A stretch of DNA of 64,000 bases. It comes from Nocardiopsis sp. FIRDI 009 (GTDB lineage Bacteria; Actinomycetota; Actinomycetes; Streptosporangiales; Streptosporangiaceae). Each line of letters begins with the position of its first letter. The first letter of the stretch is position 1. Below the pieces are notes generated by a model. It was not told the DNA's origin. It did no database searches and worked only from the letters and a program-made list of their open reading frames with translations. Location of the stretch: NCBI RefSeq assembly GCF_003386285.1, contig NZ_QPNC01000008.1, forward strand, positions 1 through 64,000. Direction: 5' to 3'. This document shows positions 43,052 through 52,046 of this stretch, piece by piece. Both the position numbers and the translations under genes were made by a program.

Positions 43052-44907
43052 CGTGAAATCTCAAGGTTGTACGTGGCCTGATAGAGCTGGACGGCGCTGT
43101 CCTCGGAGGGGATGCCAGCCGACGCCAGGGTGCTGTCGAAGGGCGCGCGCTCCTGGGCGAGCAGCGCCTCGATCCGCCCGCGCAGGTTGTCGCGGGCCGC
43201 CGTGCCCATGCTACGGAGGGACTGCGCCCCGAACAGCCCCTTGAGCAGTCGCTGCGGAGAGGGCCCGGAGGACTCCGCCGCGTGCGCGCCGCCGCCGGAC
43301 CGGGACCGTTCGTAGCCCAGCAGGTCCATGATGAGGACGAGCGCGACGATGTCGTGGTCGAAGGTGACGAACCGGGCCACCGAACGCTTGGTGGCGCCGC
43401 TGGCCGCGGTCATCTCCGCGATCTCGCTCTGCCACTCGGCGAGCTCCTTGCGGAACCGCTGGGCCAGGAGCCCCCCGCCGGGCAGCGCGCGCGCCTTCTC
43501 GGCCAACTCCTCACCGCCCGGCATCTCCCGCCACCGCGCCTCGATCTCGTGCCCGGCGCGCTCGGACGCCGACACCACCAGCGCCGACAGGGAGTCGCGG
43601 ACCGCCTCCTCCAACGCACCGACCCGCTGTCCCCGTTCGAGTGACTCCGCGCGGCGCCGCCGCGCCCGCCTGCCACGCAACCGCAGACTCCTGGCGAGCT
43701 CGCCGCTGGCGGCCACCTCCTGCCACCGCGCGAGGAGCGAACCGCTGAGCAGGGAACCGTCGGCGAGCCCGGCGTCCACGTGGCGGCGCGCCTGGGCGTA
43801 GGCGTCGTCCACCGCGCCGCTGAGCACCCGCCCGGCCTCCACCTGCGCCTCCACCTGCCGCGCCAGCTCCGGCACCCGGGAGCGGAAACTGTCGATGACA
43901 CCGACGAAGGTACGGCGCGAGACCCGGTCACGCTGGTCGGCCTCACCCGCCACGTCCGCCAGATAGGTACGGATGGGGTCGGCGACGTTGGCGGTGAAAC
44001 GCTCCCCCCTGACCTGGTCGGTCTCGGGGATCGCGAACCGCGCCGCCCCACCCAGGCCGTTCGCCTCCAGCATCGCGCCGAAGTGGTCGAGCAACTGGCG
44101 GCGGCCCTTGCGCGGGACCCGGGAGAGCACGACCGCCAGCGACGTGTCCCGGTCCCGCGCCACCTGGAGGAACTCCCACACACGCGCGTCGGCGTAACGG
44201 GTACTGGTGGTGACGAACACCCACAGATCCGCCGCGTCGAGGAACTTGGCGGCGAACTCGTGGTGGGCGGCCACCGCCGAGTCGACGTCCGGGGTGTCCA
44301 GCAGGGCGACCCCGCGCGGCATGGCCTCGCTCGCCGCGAGCACGAGCATGCCGTCCTTGCCCGGCATGGCCAACCCCTGCTGACGCACCCGAGGCAGCGC
44401 CGGGATGAAGGACGCCTCGCTGAACCAGTCCACGTCGGCCGGGTTGCACGCCAGGACCGGGCTGTTGGTCGTGGGCCGCCGCACCCCCGTCGTGGTGACC
44501 TGCTCACCGACCAGACTGTTGACCAAGGTGGACTTGCCCGCGCCCGTGGAACCGGCGACCGCGATCAGCAACGGGATGTCGGGCCGCCGCACCCGGGGCA
44601 GGACGTAGTCGGACAGCTGCGCCAGAACATCGGCCTGGAGCACCCGCCCCTCCTCCGCCGCGGGCAGGCCGTCGGCGAACCTCAGATCACGGATCTGGGT
44701 GCGCAGCGACTCCAGGACCTGTTCGAAACGGTCGCTCCCCCGGGTGGCGGCGGCGTGCCTGCCCGGCCCCCCGCTGGCGGCGGTGTCGGCCGCGGGTACC
44801 GAACCCGGGCCCGGGACGGGATGGTCGGAGGTGGCGGCCGGTCCGGTGCCGAACCGGTCCGAGGCACCGGAGCCATTGGCGTCCGGTGCTGCCGACGGCC
44901 GGGTCAT
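43048..44907 (-). CDS. Dynamin-family GTPase, partner of the downstream gene
   Basis: The 619-residue protein has a short disordered start, then a dynamin-type GTPase domain: LIAVAGSTGAGKSTLVNSL (P-loop, ~125), TTTGVRRPTTNSPVL (switch I), VALLDTPDVDS (G3, ~210) and VLSRVPRKGRR (in place of the G4 motif). A helical bundle (~330-590) follows, with one hydrophobic stretch near 530 (DIVALVLIMDLLGY). Start at ATG 44907 has GGAGGG 10 nt upstream. An alternative GTG at 44982 overlaps the previous gene's stop as GTGA and would add 25 residues; both imply coupling. Role in membrane remodelling or septation is inferred from the family. Confidence 0.72.
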   Translation of the reverse strand: MTRPSAAPDANGSGASDRFGTGPAATSDHPVPGPGSVPAADTAASGGPGRHAAATRGSDRFEQVLESLRTQIRDLRFADGLPAAEEGRVLQADVLAQLSDYVLPRVRRPDIPLLIAVAGSTGAGKSTLVNSLVGEQVTTTGVRRPTTNSPVLACNPADVDWFSEASFIPALPRVRQQGLAMPGKDGMLVLAASEAMPRGVALLDTPDVDSAVAAHHEFAAKFLDAADLWVFVTTSTRYADARVWEFLQVARDRDTSLAVVLSRVPRKGRRQLLDHFGAMLEANGLGGAARFAIPETDQVRGERFTANVADPIRTYLADVAGEADQRDRVSRRTFVGVIDSFRSRVPELARQVEAQVEAGRVLSGAVDDAYAQARRHVDAGLADGSLLSGSLLARWQEVAASGELARSLRLRGRRARRRRAESLERGQRVGALEEAVRDSLSALVVSASERAGHEIEARWREMPGGEELAEKARALPGGGLLAQRFRKELAEWQSEIAEMTAASGATKRSVARFVTFDHDIVALVLIMDLLGYERSRSGGGAHAAESSGPSPQRLLKGLFGAQSLRSMGTAARDNLRGRIEALLAQERAPFDSTLASAGIPSEDSAVQLYQATYNLEISR

Positions 44908-44978
44908 GATCGGTCTGCCCTCCTCATCGGTGCTGACGGTCCCCGCCGCACGGACGTCGAGCGCCGCTGACGGGGGTC

Positions 44979-46259
44979 TCACTGGAGATCGCGCCCGGTC
45001 GCCAGTCGACGCGTCTCGAACTGGGTCCCCGTGTGCAGTATGTCAAGATCCCGCGCCGTTTTGACCACTTCTCCGATGATCACCACCGCCGGGGGCCGAA
45101 CTCCGGCCGATCGGACCGAGGCGGCGATGTCCGCCAGCGTACCCGTGACCGTACGCTGCCCAGGCAGCGTGGCCTCCTGCACCACGGCGACCGGGGTGTG
45201 GGCCGGACGGCCGTGCTCCACGAGCGCCTCGGTGATCGCCTCGACCCGCTCGACCCCCATGAGCACGACCACCGTCCCGCCCGCCCGGGCCAACCCCCGC
45301 CAGTCGACGGTGGAGCGCTCGTCACCCGGGGCCACATGCGCCGAGACGATGTGCACGTCCTGGGCCACCCCCCGATGGGTGGCGGGGATGCCCGCGCTCG
45401 CCGGAGCGGCCAGCGCACTGGTCACACCCGGGACCGCGATGACCGGCACACCCGCCGCGGCACAGGCCGCGGCCTCCTCCCCGCCCCGCCCGAAGAGGAA
45501 GGAGTCACCGCCCTTGAGCCGGACCACGAACTTGCCCCGGCGGGCACGGTCGACCAGGACGTCGTTGATGTCCCGCTGGCTCATCGACCGTCCGTAGGGG
45601 ATCTTCGAGGCGTCCACGATCTCCACGTCCGCCGGCAGACGGTCCAGCAGCGAGGTCGGCGCCAACCGGTCGACCACCACCACGTCGGCCTGGGAGAGAA
45701 GCTGCTGCCCGCGGACCGTGATCAGACCCGGATCACCCGGACCGCCACCCACCAACGCGACCCCGCTGAACCGCTCACGGCCGCGCCGCGCGTCCAGGGT
45801 GCCGTCGGCGAGCCCGTCGGTGATGGCGTCACGCAGCCCCGCGGCCCTGCGCGGATCACCGGAGGCGACCACCCCGACGGTGATCCCGCCCGCGCTCCCG
45901 GTGGCGGGCGTCCAGGCCGAGGAGGCGTGCCGGTCGTCGGCGCGCACGCACCACACCCGGGCGGACTCGGCCTCCCGCGCGATCGCCGCGTTGACGTCGG
46001 GATCGTCGGTGGCGGCGTGCACCAACCAGAAGACCGGGGCGTCGGGACCCGACACGTCACCGGGGACGTAGGCCCGCCGCTCCCACGTGATCCGGCCCGC
46101 GGCGGCCAGGTCCTCCAACGCCGCCGAGACGGCGGGCGCCACGAGGGTGACACGCGCCCCCGCCTCCAACAGGACCGGAACACGACGCCCGGCGACCCGC
46201 CCCCCTCCGACCACGAGGACGTCGCGGCCCTCCATGCGCAAACCCAGCAGATAGGTCAC
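44979..46259 (-). CDS. cysG: Siroheme synthase-like protein fused to uroporphyrinogen-III C-methyltransferase
   Basis: The 426-residue bifunctional protein makes precorrin-2 from uroporphyrinogen III and probably oxidises it toward sirohydrochlorin. Residues ~1-165 form the NAD-binding Met8/SirC-like domain (LVVGGGRVAGRRVPVLLEAGARV, ~14-36). Residues ~170-415 form the SAM-dependent methyltransferase (VALVGGGPGDPGLITVRGQQLL, ~170; LKGGDSFLFGRGGEE, ~250; TLPGQRTVTGTL). The ferrochelatase part of full CysG is not clearly present. GTG 46259 has GGAAGGGG upstream. It leads into the dynamin genes, and the BluB-CobT gene lies upstream, so it can serve both siroheme and cobalamin. Confidence 0.9.
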   Translation of the reverse strand: MTYLLGLRMEGRDVLVVGGGRVAGRRVPVLLEAGARVTLVAPAVSAALEDLAAAGRITWERRAYVPGDVSGPDAPVFWLVHAATDDPDVNAAIAREAESARVWCVRADDRHASSAWTPATGSAGGITVGVVASGDPRRAAGLRDAITDGLADGTLDARRGRERFSGVALVGGGPGDPGLITVRGQQLLSQADVVVVDRLAPTSLLDRLPADVEIVDASKIPYGRSMSQRDINDVLVDRARRGKFVVRLKGGDSFLFGRGGEEAAACAAAGVPVIAVPGVTSALAAPASAGIPATHRGVAQDVHIVSAHVAPGDERSTVDWRGLARAGGTVVVLMGVERVEAITEALVEHGRPAHTPVAVVQEATLPGQRTVTGTLADIAASVRSAGVRPPAVVIIGEVVKTARDLDILHTGTQFETRRLATGRDLQ

Positions 46260-46466
46260 GGTCGCGCCCCTTCCGTCGTCCGTACCGGCCCCCGGCGACG
46301 ACGGCGGGGTGCGCGGATGGTGCTCCATCGCGCCGCCGGCGATGTTCGGCGATTGTGCGAGTCACCTTGTCAAAGAGGTATTACACCTGAGTAAACCGGT
46401 GCGCGCGCCCGATGTGAGCCCGACCGCACCCGGCGGCGGCACGGCCGGGCACGGCCCCCGCACCCC

Positions 46467-48896
46467 TCAGTCGAGGGTGGACACACCGGCGTCGTCGAAG
46501 GTCGCCACATCACGCAGGACGCGCGCGGACGCCTGGAGGATCGGCAGCGCCAGCAGGGCGCCCGACCCCTCCCCCAACCGCATCTCCAGGTCCACCAGCG
46601 GACGCAGGTCCAGATGGGCCAGGGCGAGGGTGTGCCCGGGCTCGCTGGAGCGGTGACCGGCGAAGCACGCCTGGACCGACTCCGGGGAGATGGCCGCCGC
46701 CGCGAGCGCGGCCGACCCCGCGATGACCCCGTCGAGCAGAACCGGGACGCCCAGGGCGGCACCGCCCAGGACGAACCCGGCCAGGGCCGCGTGCTCCAGA
46801 CCGCCCAGGGCGGCGAGCGTGCCGATCGGGTCGGCCGGATCCACGGGGTTGGCCGCCAGGGCGCGCCGCACCACGGACACCTTGTGCTCGAAGGTCGCGT
46901 CGTCCACGCCGGTCCCCCGACCGGTGGCGTCCTCCGGCTCGGCCCCGGTGAACGCGCACACCAGCGCGGCGGCCGGGGTCGTGTTGGCGATGCCCATGTC
47001 CCCGGTGACCAGGCAGCGGTTCCCCGCCGAGACGAGCTCCCGCGCCACCTCGATACCGCCCTCCAGCGCCTGGAGGGCCTGCTCGCGGGTCATCGCCGGG
47101 CCCCGGGTGAGGTCGGCGGTACCGCGCGCCACCTTGCGGGGCAGCAGACCGGCGGCCCGGGGCAGGTCCCCGGCCACGCCCACGTCCACGACGGTCACCT
47201 CCGCGCCGACCTGCGCGGCGAAGGCGTTGACCACCGCGCCCCCGGCGAGGAAGTTGTGCACCATCTGGGCCGTGACCTCCTGCGGCCACGGGGTCACCCC
47301 CTGGGCGTGCACACCGTGGTCACCGGCGAACACCGCGACCGCGACCGGTTCGGGGATCGGCGGCGGACACACACCCGCCAGCCCGGCGAGCCGGACCGAC
47401 ACCTCCTCCAGGACCCCCAGGGAGCCCTTCGGCTTGGTCATGCGGTTCTGCCGGTCCCTGGCCTGCTCCACCGCGCGGGTGTTCAACGCTCCGATGGCGG
47501 CGATGGTCTCCTCCAGCAGGCTCGTGGGCTCCTGGCCGGGCAGACCGCGGCGGCCGTAGCGGTCGCGGTGCACCGCCCAGGACAGGGGGCGTCCGCCCGC
47601 CGCGTCGTCCGGGCCGGTTCCCGGCTCGGTGGGGAACTCCTCGACGTAGCCGACGCAGAGGTAGGCGACCACCTCCAGGTGCGAGGGGAGATCGAGGACG
47701 CGGGCGACGTCACGCTCGTCGACGTGGCTGATCCAGCCGACCCCCAACCCCTCGGCCCGCGCGGCCAGCCAGAGGTTCTCCACGGCGAGCGCGGGCGAGT
47801 ACCCGGAGCTCAACGGCTGGGCGTGGCGGCCCAGGGCGTGGCGGCCGCCCCGGGAGGGGTCGACGGTGACGGCGATGTTGAGCGGGGCCTCGACGATCGC
47901 CTCGACCTTCAGGCCGGTCAGCGTCCGGGCGCGGGACCCGGGCAGCGCGCGCGTGTGGTCGTCGCGCTCGGACTCGGCCAGGTCGCGCACCCGGGCCCGC
48001 ACCGCGGGGTCGTCGATGACGAGGAAGTCCCAGGGACGCGCGCCGCCGACGCTGGGCGCCTGGTGGGCGGCCTCCAGGACCCGGGTGAGGACGTCGTCGG
48101 GGACCGGGTCGGGACGGAACCCCCCGACCACGTCCCGGCGCTCGCTGATGGCCCGGTAGACGGCGGCGCGCTCGGGGTCACCGTAGGCGTGGTCGGCCGG
48201 GGGGCCGGAGGTGACGGGCGCCGAGGCGGCCTGGGGGCGCGGACCGGTGTGCCCGGGCTCCGGGCGGGGCTCGGCTGCTTGGTGTGCGTGCACGGTGTTG
48301 CTCTGCTCCGCTTCGGTGGTCGTGGGACGCGGCTCCGCGGATCCTGGCGCGGTGGTTCGCGGGGGCGGTTCGGGGGCGGCGGGCGCCGCCTTCGGGGTGC
48401 GTTCGCGATCGCGCCCGGCCCCTCGCTCCGAGGCCGGGCTCCGGTCACCCCCGCGGAACGGGATGACGTTGGGGCCCGGCCGGTCGTCGGCGGGGGTCGG
48501 CGCGGCGGTGGGAACGGGCTCGGGGGCGGGAGAGGACACCGCCGGCGCCTCCGCGCCCGCCTCCTCCGGCGCGGGGCCGGTCGCGTCCGCGCCCGGGGCC
48601 GCGGACGCGGGTTCCGACGGGGGCGGCCCGGCGTCCGCCCCCCGCTCTCCGGCATCGGGTTCGGCGACCGTCGGGATGGGTTCGGTGGGTGCGGGGGTGG
48701 CGGGCTCCGGGTCGGACGGCCGTGGTGACGGGCGGAACGGGTTCGTTCCGCCACCGCTCCGAGGCTGGGTCCCGCGCCCCGGCTCGGGCAGGCCGTCCAG
48801 GAGTCCGCCGAGTTCCGGGGCCGCCCGCCCGCTCCGCTCCCGGGGCTCGGCCCGGCCGTCGTCGCGCCGGGCCGACCCGCGGTCACCGTTGGTCAT
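46467..48896 (-). CDS. cobT: BluB-CobT fusion: DMB synthase plus nicotinate-nucleotide-DMB phosphoribosyltransferase
   Basis: An 809-residue fusion for the lower ligand of cobalamin. Residues ~1-235 are a Pro/Ala/Glu-rich disordered region. A BluB-type flavin domain (~240-455; AISERRDVVGGFRPDPVPDD, APSVGGARPWDF) would cleave FMNH2 to 5,6-dimethylbenzimidazole. The CobT domain (~470-809; MTKPKGSLGVLE, FAGDHGVHAQGV, GDMGIANTTPAAAL, GRGTGVDD) joins it to ribose phosphate. Linking the two activities gives direct channelling of the base. ATG 48896 has GGGGAGC upstream. No cobalamin riboswitch was recognised upstream. Confidence 0.93.
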   Translation of the reverse strand: MTNGDRGSARRDDGRAEPRERSGRAAPELGGLLDGLPEPGRGTQPRSGGGTNPFRPSPRPSDPEPATPAPTEPIPTVAEPDAGERGADAGPPPSEPASAAPGADATGPAPEEAGAEAPAVSSPAPEPVPTAAPTPADDRPGPNVIPFRGGDRSPASERGAGRDRERTPKAAPAAPEPPPRTTAPGSAEPRPTTTEAEQSNTVHAHQAAEPRPEPGHTGPRPQAASAPVTSGPPADHAYGDPERAAVYRAISERRDVVGGFRPDPVPDDVLTRVLEAAHQAPSVGGARPWDFLVIDDPAVRARVRDLAESERDDHTRALPGSRARTLTGLKVEAIVEAPLNIAVTVDPSRGGRHALGRHAQPLSSGYSPALAVENLWLAARAEGLGVGWISHVDERDVARVLDLPSHLEVVAYLCVGYVEEFPTEPGTGPDDAAGGRPLSWAVHRDRYGRRGLPGQEPTSLLEETIAAIGALNTRAVEQARDRQNRMTKPKGSLGVLEEVSVRLAGLAGVCPPPIPEPVAVAVFAGDHGVHAQGVTPWPQEVTAQMVHNFLAGGAVVNAFAAQVGAEVTVVDVGVAGDLPRAAGLLPRKVARGTADLTRGPAMTREQALQALEGGIEVARELVSAGNRCLVTGDMGIANTTPAAALVCAFTGAEPEDATGRGTGVDDATFEHKVSVVRRALAANPVDPADPIGTLAALGGLEHAALAGFVLGGAALGVPVLLDGVIAGSAALAAAAISPESVQACFAGHRSSEPGHTLALAHLDLRPLVDLEMRLGEGSGALLALPILQASARVLRDVATFDDAGVSTLD

Positions 48897-49277
48897 GATC
48901 GCTCCCCGCAGAGGTGTGCCGACTGCCCGTTGTCCACCTGATCCGACATAGACCCGTAAGCGTAGTCCGCGACGTTCGTTCCGTTCACCCGGGCCCCCAC
49001 CAGGGCTGACCGCCCCGAACGGGGTCGCATCCGTACCCACTCTGCCAGAGCCCGACCCAGAACACCGTCCGCGCCGCATCCGCCCTGCGGCCCGACCCCA
49101 ACGACCGGGACGGCGTGCCGAAACCCCCTGTGGACGCGGGTCTGTGCGAGGCTGTCCGACACCTCCCCGCGCCCCGGGAAGGGCCTGGCCCCGCCCCGCG
49201 TCGGGCGACCGCTCCCGGACGTCCGTCCCCACCCACGGCAGGGCCTGACGACCACCGCCAGCCGACAAGGACGACGT

Positions 49278-50393
49278 ATGCGACGCCGCTCATTCCTCAC
49301 CGGTTCCACCGCCCTCGCCGGACTGACGGCGCTCGGCACCGCGCTGCCCGCCCGCGGTCCCGCCCTGGCCGACGCCGCCCCGGAGATCCCCCGGGTGATC
49401 GCCGAACCCTCCCCCGTCTCCGGTGGCCTCGTCCGGCCGGACACCCGGTTCGACATGGTGACGGTGGCGCGACCGGCGACGGCCACCGCCCGGCCCGCGA
49501 TCCGGTTCGCCAGGGACGGCGTCCTCGGCCCCTGGGAACCGCTGCACCTGCACACCTCGGGCCGGGACGACCGGGAGCCCGTCTCCTCCGCCCTCGTCCG
49601 CGCGCCGGAGGGGGCCACCGGCTACGAGGTGCGCGGCGGCGCCCGGACGTCGGCCCTCAACCTGGGCGACGGGGAGGCGCTCCGGTTCGACGGCCCCGCC
49701 CGCACGTCCCTGGCGGCGTCGGACGAGGGGTACCAGACCCTGGGCGGCTCCCCCGGGCGCCCGTCCGCGCGGTTCGTGACCCGCGCGGGCTGGGGGGCGG
49801 ACGAGTCGTACCGCTTCGACGACGAGGGCAACGACCTGTGGCCCGCCGAGTTCCACCCGGTGCAGGCGATCACCGTGCACCACACCGCGCTGGCGACCAG
49901 CGGTGACCACGCCGCCGACGTGCGGGCGGTCTACCACCTGCACGCGGTCCAGCTGGCGTGGGGGGACATCGGCTACCACGTGCTCATCGACCCCGACGGG
50001 ACGGTCTACGAGGGCCGCCACTCGGGTGAGGACGGGGTGCCGGTCTTCTCGGCCCGGCCCGGCCCGGGTCGGGCCGCGGCGGTGACGGCCGGGCACGTCT
50101 ACACGTTCAACCACGGCAACATCGGGGTGTGCCTGCTCGGCGACTTCACCGACGAGCTGCCCACCCGCGCCGCGCGGGACTCCCTCGTCAACGTCCTGGG
50201 CGTGCTGTGCTCGGTGACGGGCCTGGACCCGGCGGCTCAGATCGAGTACGTCCGCCCGGGCACCGGGGAGACGACACCGGCCCGGACGATCTCGCGTCAC
50301 CGCGACTGGCTGGACACCGACTGCCCGGGCAACGCGTTCTCGGCGGTGTTCGACACCGAGGTCCGCCAGCGGGTCGTCCGCGGACGTGCCTGA
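49278..50393 (+). CDS. Tat-exported PGRP-type N-acetylmuramoyl-L-alanine amidase
   Basis: A 371-residue secreted peptidoglycan amidase of the PGRP/amidase_2 superfamily. The N-terminus MRRRSFLTGSTALAGLTALG is a Tat-like signal (RRxS/F pattern), with likely cleavage near ALA-DA. After a ~130-residue beta-rich domain, RAGWGADESYRFDDEG begins the PGRP domain. Zinc ligands are His in ITVHHTAL (~198), His in ISRHRDW (~340) and Cys in DTDCPGN (~348). The residue GYHVLIDPDGTVYEGR is the conserved core. It stands alone with a hairpin terminator after it. Confidence 0.9.
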   Translation: MRRRSFLTGSTALAGLTALGTALPARGPALADAAPEIPRVIAEPSPVSGGLVRPDTRFDMVTVARPATATARPAIRFARDGVLGPWEPLHLHTSGRDDREPVSSALVRAPEGATGYEVRGGARTSALNLGDGEALRFDGPARTSLAASDEGYQTLGGSPGRPSARFVTRAGWGADESYRFDDEGNDLWPAEFHPVQAITVHHTALATSGDHAADVRAVYHLHAVQLAWGDIGYHVLIDPDGTVYEGRHSGEDGVPVFSARPGPGRAAAVTAGHVYTFNHGNIGVCLLGDFTDELPTRAARDSLVNVLGVLCSVTGLDPAAQIEYVRPGTGETTPARTISRHRDWLDTDCPGNAFSAVFDTEVRQRVVRGRA

Positions 50394-50405
50394 GGCGCAG
50401 CCGAA

Positions 50406-50432
50406 TGGGGGAGGCTCTTCGAGGACTCCCCA
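50406..50432 (+). terminator. Terminator after the PGRP amidase gene
   Basis: TGGGG-AG (with one bulged G) pairs with CTCCCCA, and CTC-TTC-GAG forms the inner stem. It lies 13 bp after the stop codon. Confidence 0.5.
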
Positions 50433-50546
50433 CTCTGTGTGTCCCGGAACGCGGACAGGGCCTTTACGTCGTAGATCACGGACGAACGCCGATGCTCCGT
50501 GCATAGGGTGTGCGCATCATCCGACGACCGAGGACCCACGACACCC

Positions 50547-51137
50547 ATGCCCGAGACCCCACCGCCCTCCCCCGCCAAGCCGACTCTGCCCTCCGTGATC
50601 CTGGAGACGGAACGGCTGAGACTGCGCGCGTTCGTCGAGGACGACATCGACGACGTCCACCTGATCTACGCCGACCCCTCCCTCCAGAGGTGGGTGCCCC
50701 TCCCCGAACCCGGCGTCCCCTACACCCGGGAGAACGCCGAACGGTGGTGCCGGCTGGTCGCCCCCGCCCTGCGCGCCGACGGGGACGGGCAGCACTGGGC
50801 CACCGTGGAGAAGGACACCGGCCGCCTGGTGGGATCGATCGGCCTGCTGCGCACAGACTGGGCCGCGTTGCGGACCGAGGTCGGCTACGCGGTCGCCCCG
50901 TGGGCGCGCGGCCGCGGGTTCGCCGCCGAGGCGGCCGTGGCGGTCTCGCGCTGGGCGATCGACCAGGGATTCCAGCGCGTGGAGCTCAAGGCGGCCACCG
51001 GGAACACGGGGTCGCGGCGGGTGGCGGAGAAGGCCGGGTTCGTCCTGGAGGGGGTCGAGCGCAACGCGATGCCGCTGCACGAGGGCCGCACCGACCTGGC
51101 CGTCTACAGCCTCGTCCCCTCCGACCTGGACCGCTGA
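50547..51137 (+). CDS. GNAT N-acetyltransferase (RimJ/RimL type)
   Basis: The 196-residue protein opens with VILETERLRLRAFVEDDIDD, the start of the RimJ/RimL-type GNAT domain. The acetyl-CoA-binding motif A is VGYAVAPWARGRGFAAEAAVA (Q/RxxGxG/A region, ~112-132), followed by KAATGNTGSRRVAEKAGFVLEG. The acceptor may be a protein N-terminus or a small molecule; it is not predictable. The ATG at 50547 is preceded by GAGGACCC. A hairpin follows the gene. Confidence 0.85.
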   Translation: MPETPPPSPAKPTLPSVILETERLRLRAFVEDDIDDVHLIYADPSLQRWVPLPEPGVPYTRENAERWCRLVAPALRADGDGQHWATVEKDTGRLVGSIGLLRTDWAALRTEVGYAVAPWARGRGFAAEAAVAVSRWAIDQGFQRVELKAATGNTGSRRVAEKAGFVLEGVERNAMPLHEGRTDLAVYSLVPSDLDR

Positions 51138-51151
51138 CCGAGCCGCCGAGC

Positions 51152-51182
51152 GGGCGGTGGCGGCGCGTGCCGCGCACCGCCC
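51152..51182 (+). terminator. Hairpin after the GNAT gene
   Basis: GGGCGGT pairs with ACCGCCC and GCGCG with CGCGC around TGC, starting 15 bp after the stop codon. Confidence 0.5.
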
Positions 51183-51440
51183 GGGAAGGCGGGTCCGGAA
51201 CGGCGCGACCGACGCCGCGGACGGCCGCGGGCCGCGCGCGAGGGACCCGGCCGGCAACCGCTGGGAGCCGACCGAGGTCGCGCTCCCACGAGCCGCACGC
51301 GAGGGACCCGGTCCGACACGCGGCGCGCGCCCGCCGGGCGAGTGGAGGGACCGCACGCGGCGGCGTACCCGCGCGTCCGGACGGAACCTGGACGCCGACG
51401 CGGTCCGCAACGTCCCACGGCGCGCCCGGACGGACCCCCC
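51183..51440. other. Intergenic region, no gene recognised
   Basis: No coding frame with normal composition was found. A short direct repeat, CGCGAGGGACCCGG and its near copy, occurs near 51,238 and 51,302. The remainder is G+C-rich sequence between the GNAT gene and the convergent DUF6504 gene. Confidence 0.4.
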
Positions 51441-51749
51441 TCAGTCCCAGACCCGGGACAGCAGCCACTCATCGGTCACGGTGTCGTGGCGCAGTTCGTA
51501 CACCCCCTGCGCCTGGGCGGTCCCCGCCTCCACCCGCCAGTGGCGGCGTTCGGGAACCCGGGGCGCGCTGGCCGGGCTCCAGTCCATGCGCACGGTCACC
51601 CAGTGGTCGAGGATCCTGCGCACCCCGAACACCCGGCCGTTCCAGGTGAACCTGGTCGGACGCCCGGAATCCTCGACGACCGTGACACGCGCCCCGTAGT
51701 GCCGTCCCACCGCGCTTCCCCTCACCGTCGACCGCCCCCGTCCCGACAC
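51441..51749 (-). CDS. DUF6504 family protein
   Basis: The 102-residue product has the compact pattern TRFTWNGRVFGVRRILDHWVTVR...ERRHWRVEAG...GVYELRHDTVTDEWLLSRVWD. This is the DUF6504 beta-rich domain, often found near DNA polymerase Y-family genes in actinomycetes, though none is present here. Function is unknown. GTG 51749 is used as the start; a GTG eight codons later (51725) is also plausible since the conserved domain begins after it. It is divergent from the kinase gene, with about 300 bp between. Confidence 0.75.
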   Translation of the reverse strand: MSGRGRSTVRGSAVGRHYGARVTVVEDSGRPTRFTWNGRVFGVRRILDHWVTVRMDWSPASAPRVPERRHWRVEAGTAQAQGVYELRHDTVTDEWLLSRVWD

Positions 51750-52046
51750 ACACGCCGGACCACCCGCCCGGGGGAAGAACGGACCGGTGTTCGAACCTGT
51801 GTTCTAACACTAGCGAAATCCGGACCCTCGTGGAACCGTTTCTCCCGCGGACGCGTCCACCCTGACGAACCCCACACACCAGGACCAGCGTCGGCCACGC
51901 CGGCGCGACGGCCCGCGCCCGCTCCGCTCGCCCGCGGGGCGACCGGGCCCCGAGCGTCCTGGACCCCCCTTCCGGAACGCGCCCCCACCGCGGCATCGGT
52001 ACGCTGTTGGACGCGAATCACCCGATCCATGCGAGGACCCCCAACT

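Noticed and set aside
39959..43081. A 1040-codon plus-strand frame covering the intergenic region and the dynamin-like gene
   Set aside because: It runs through a strong terminator hairpin and lies opposite an authentic GTPase; no domains were seen in it.
48897..49277. Cobalamin riboswitch before the BluB-CobT gene
   Set aside because: No B12-box-like or conserved core sequence was found in this leader, nor before cobD or the SUMT gene.
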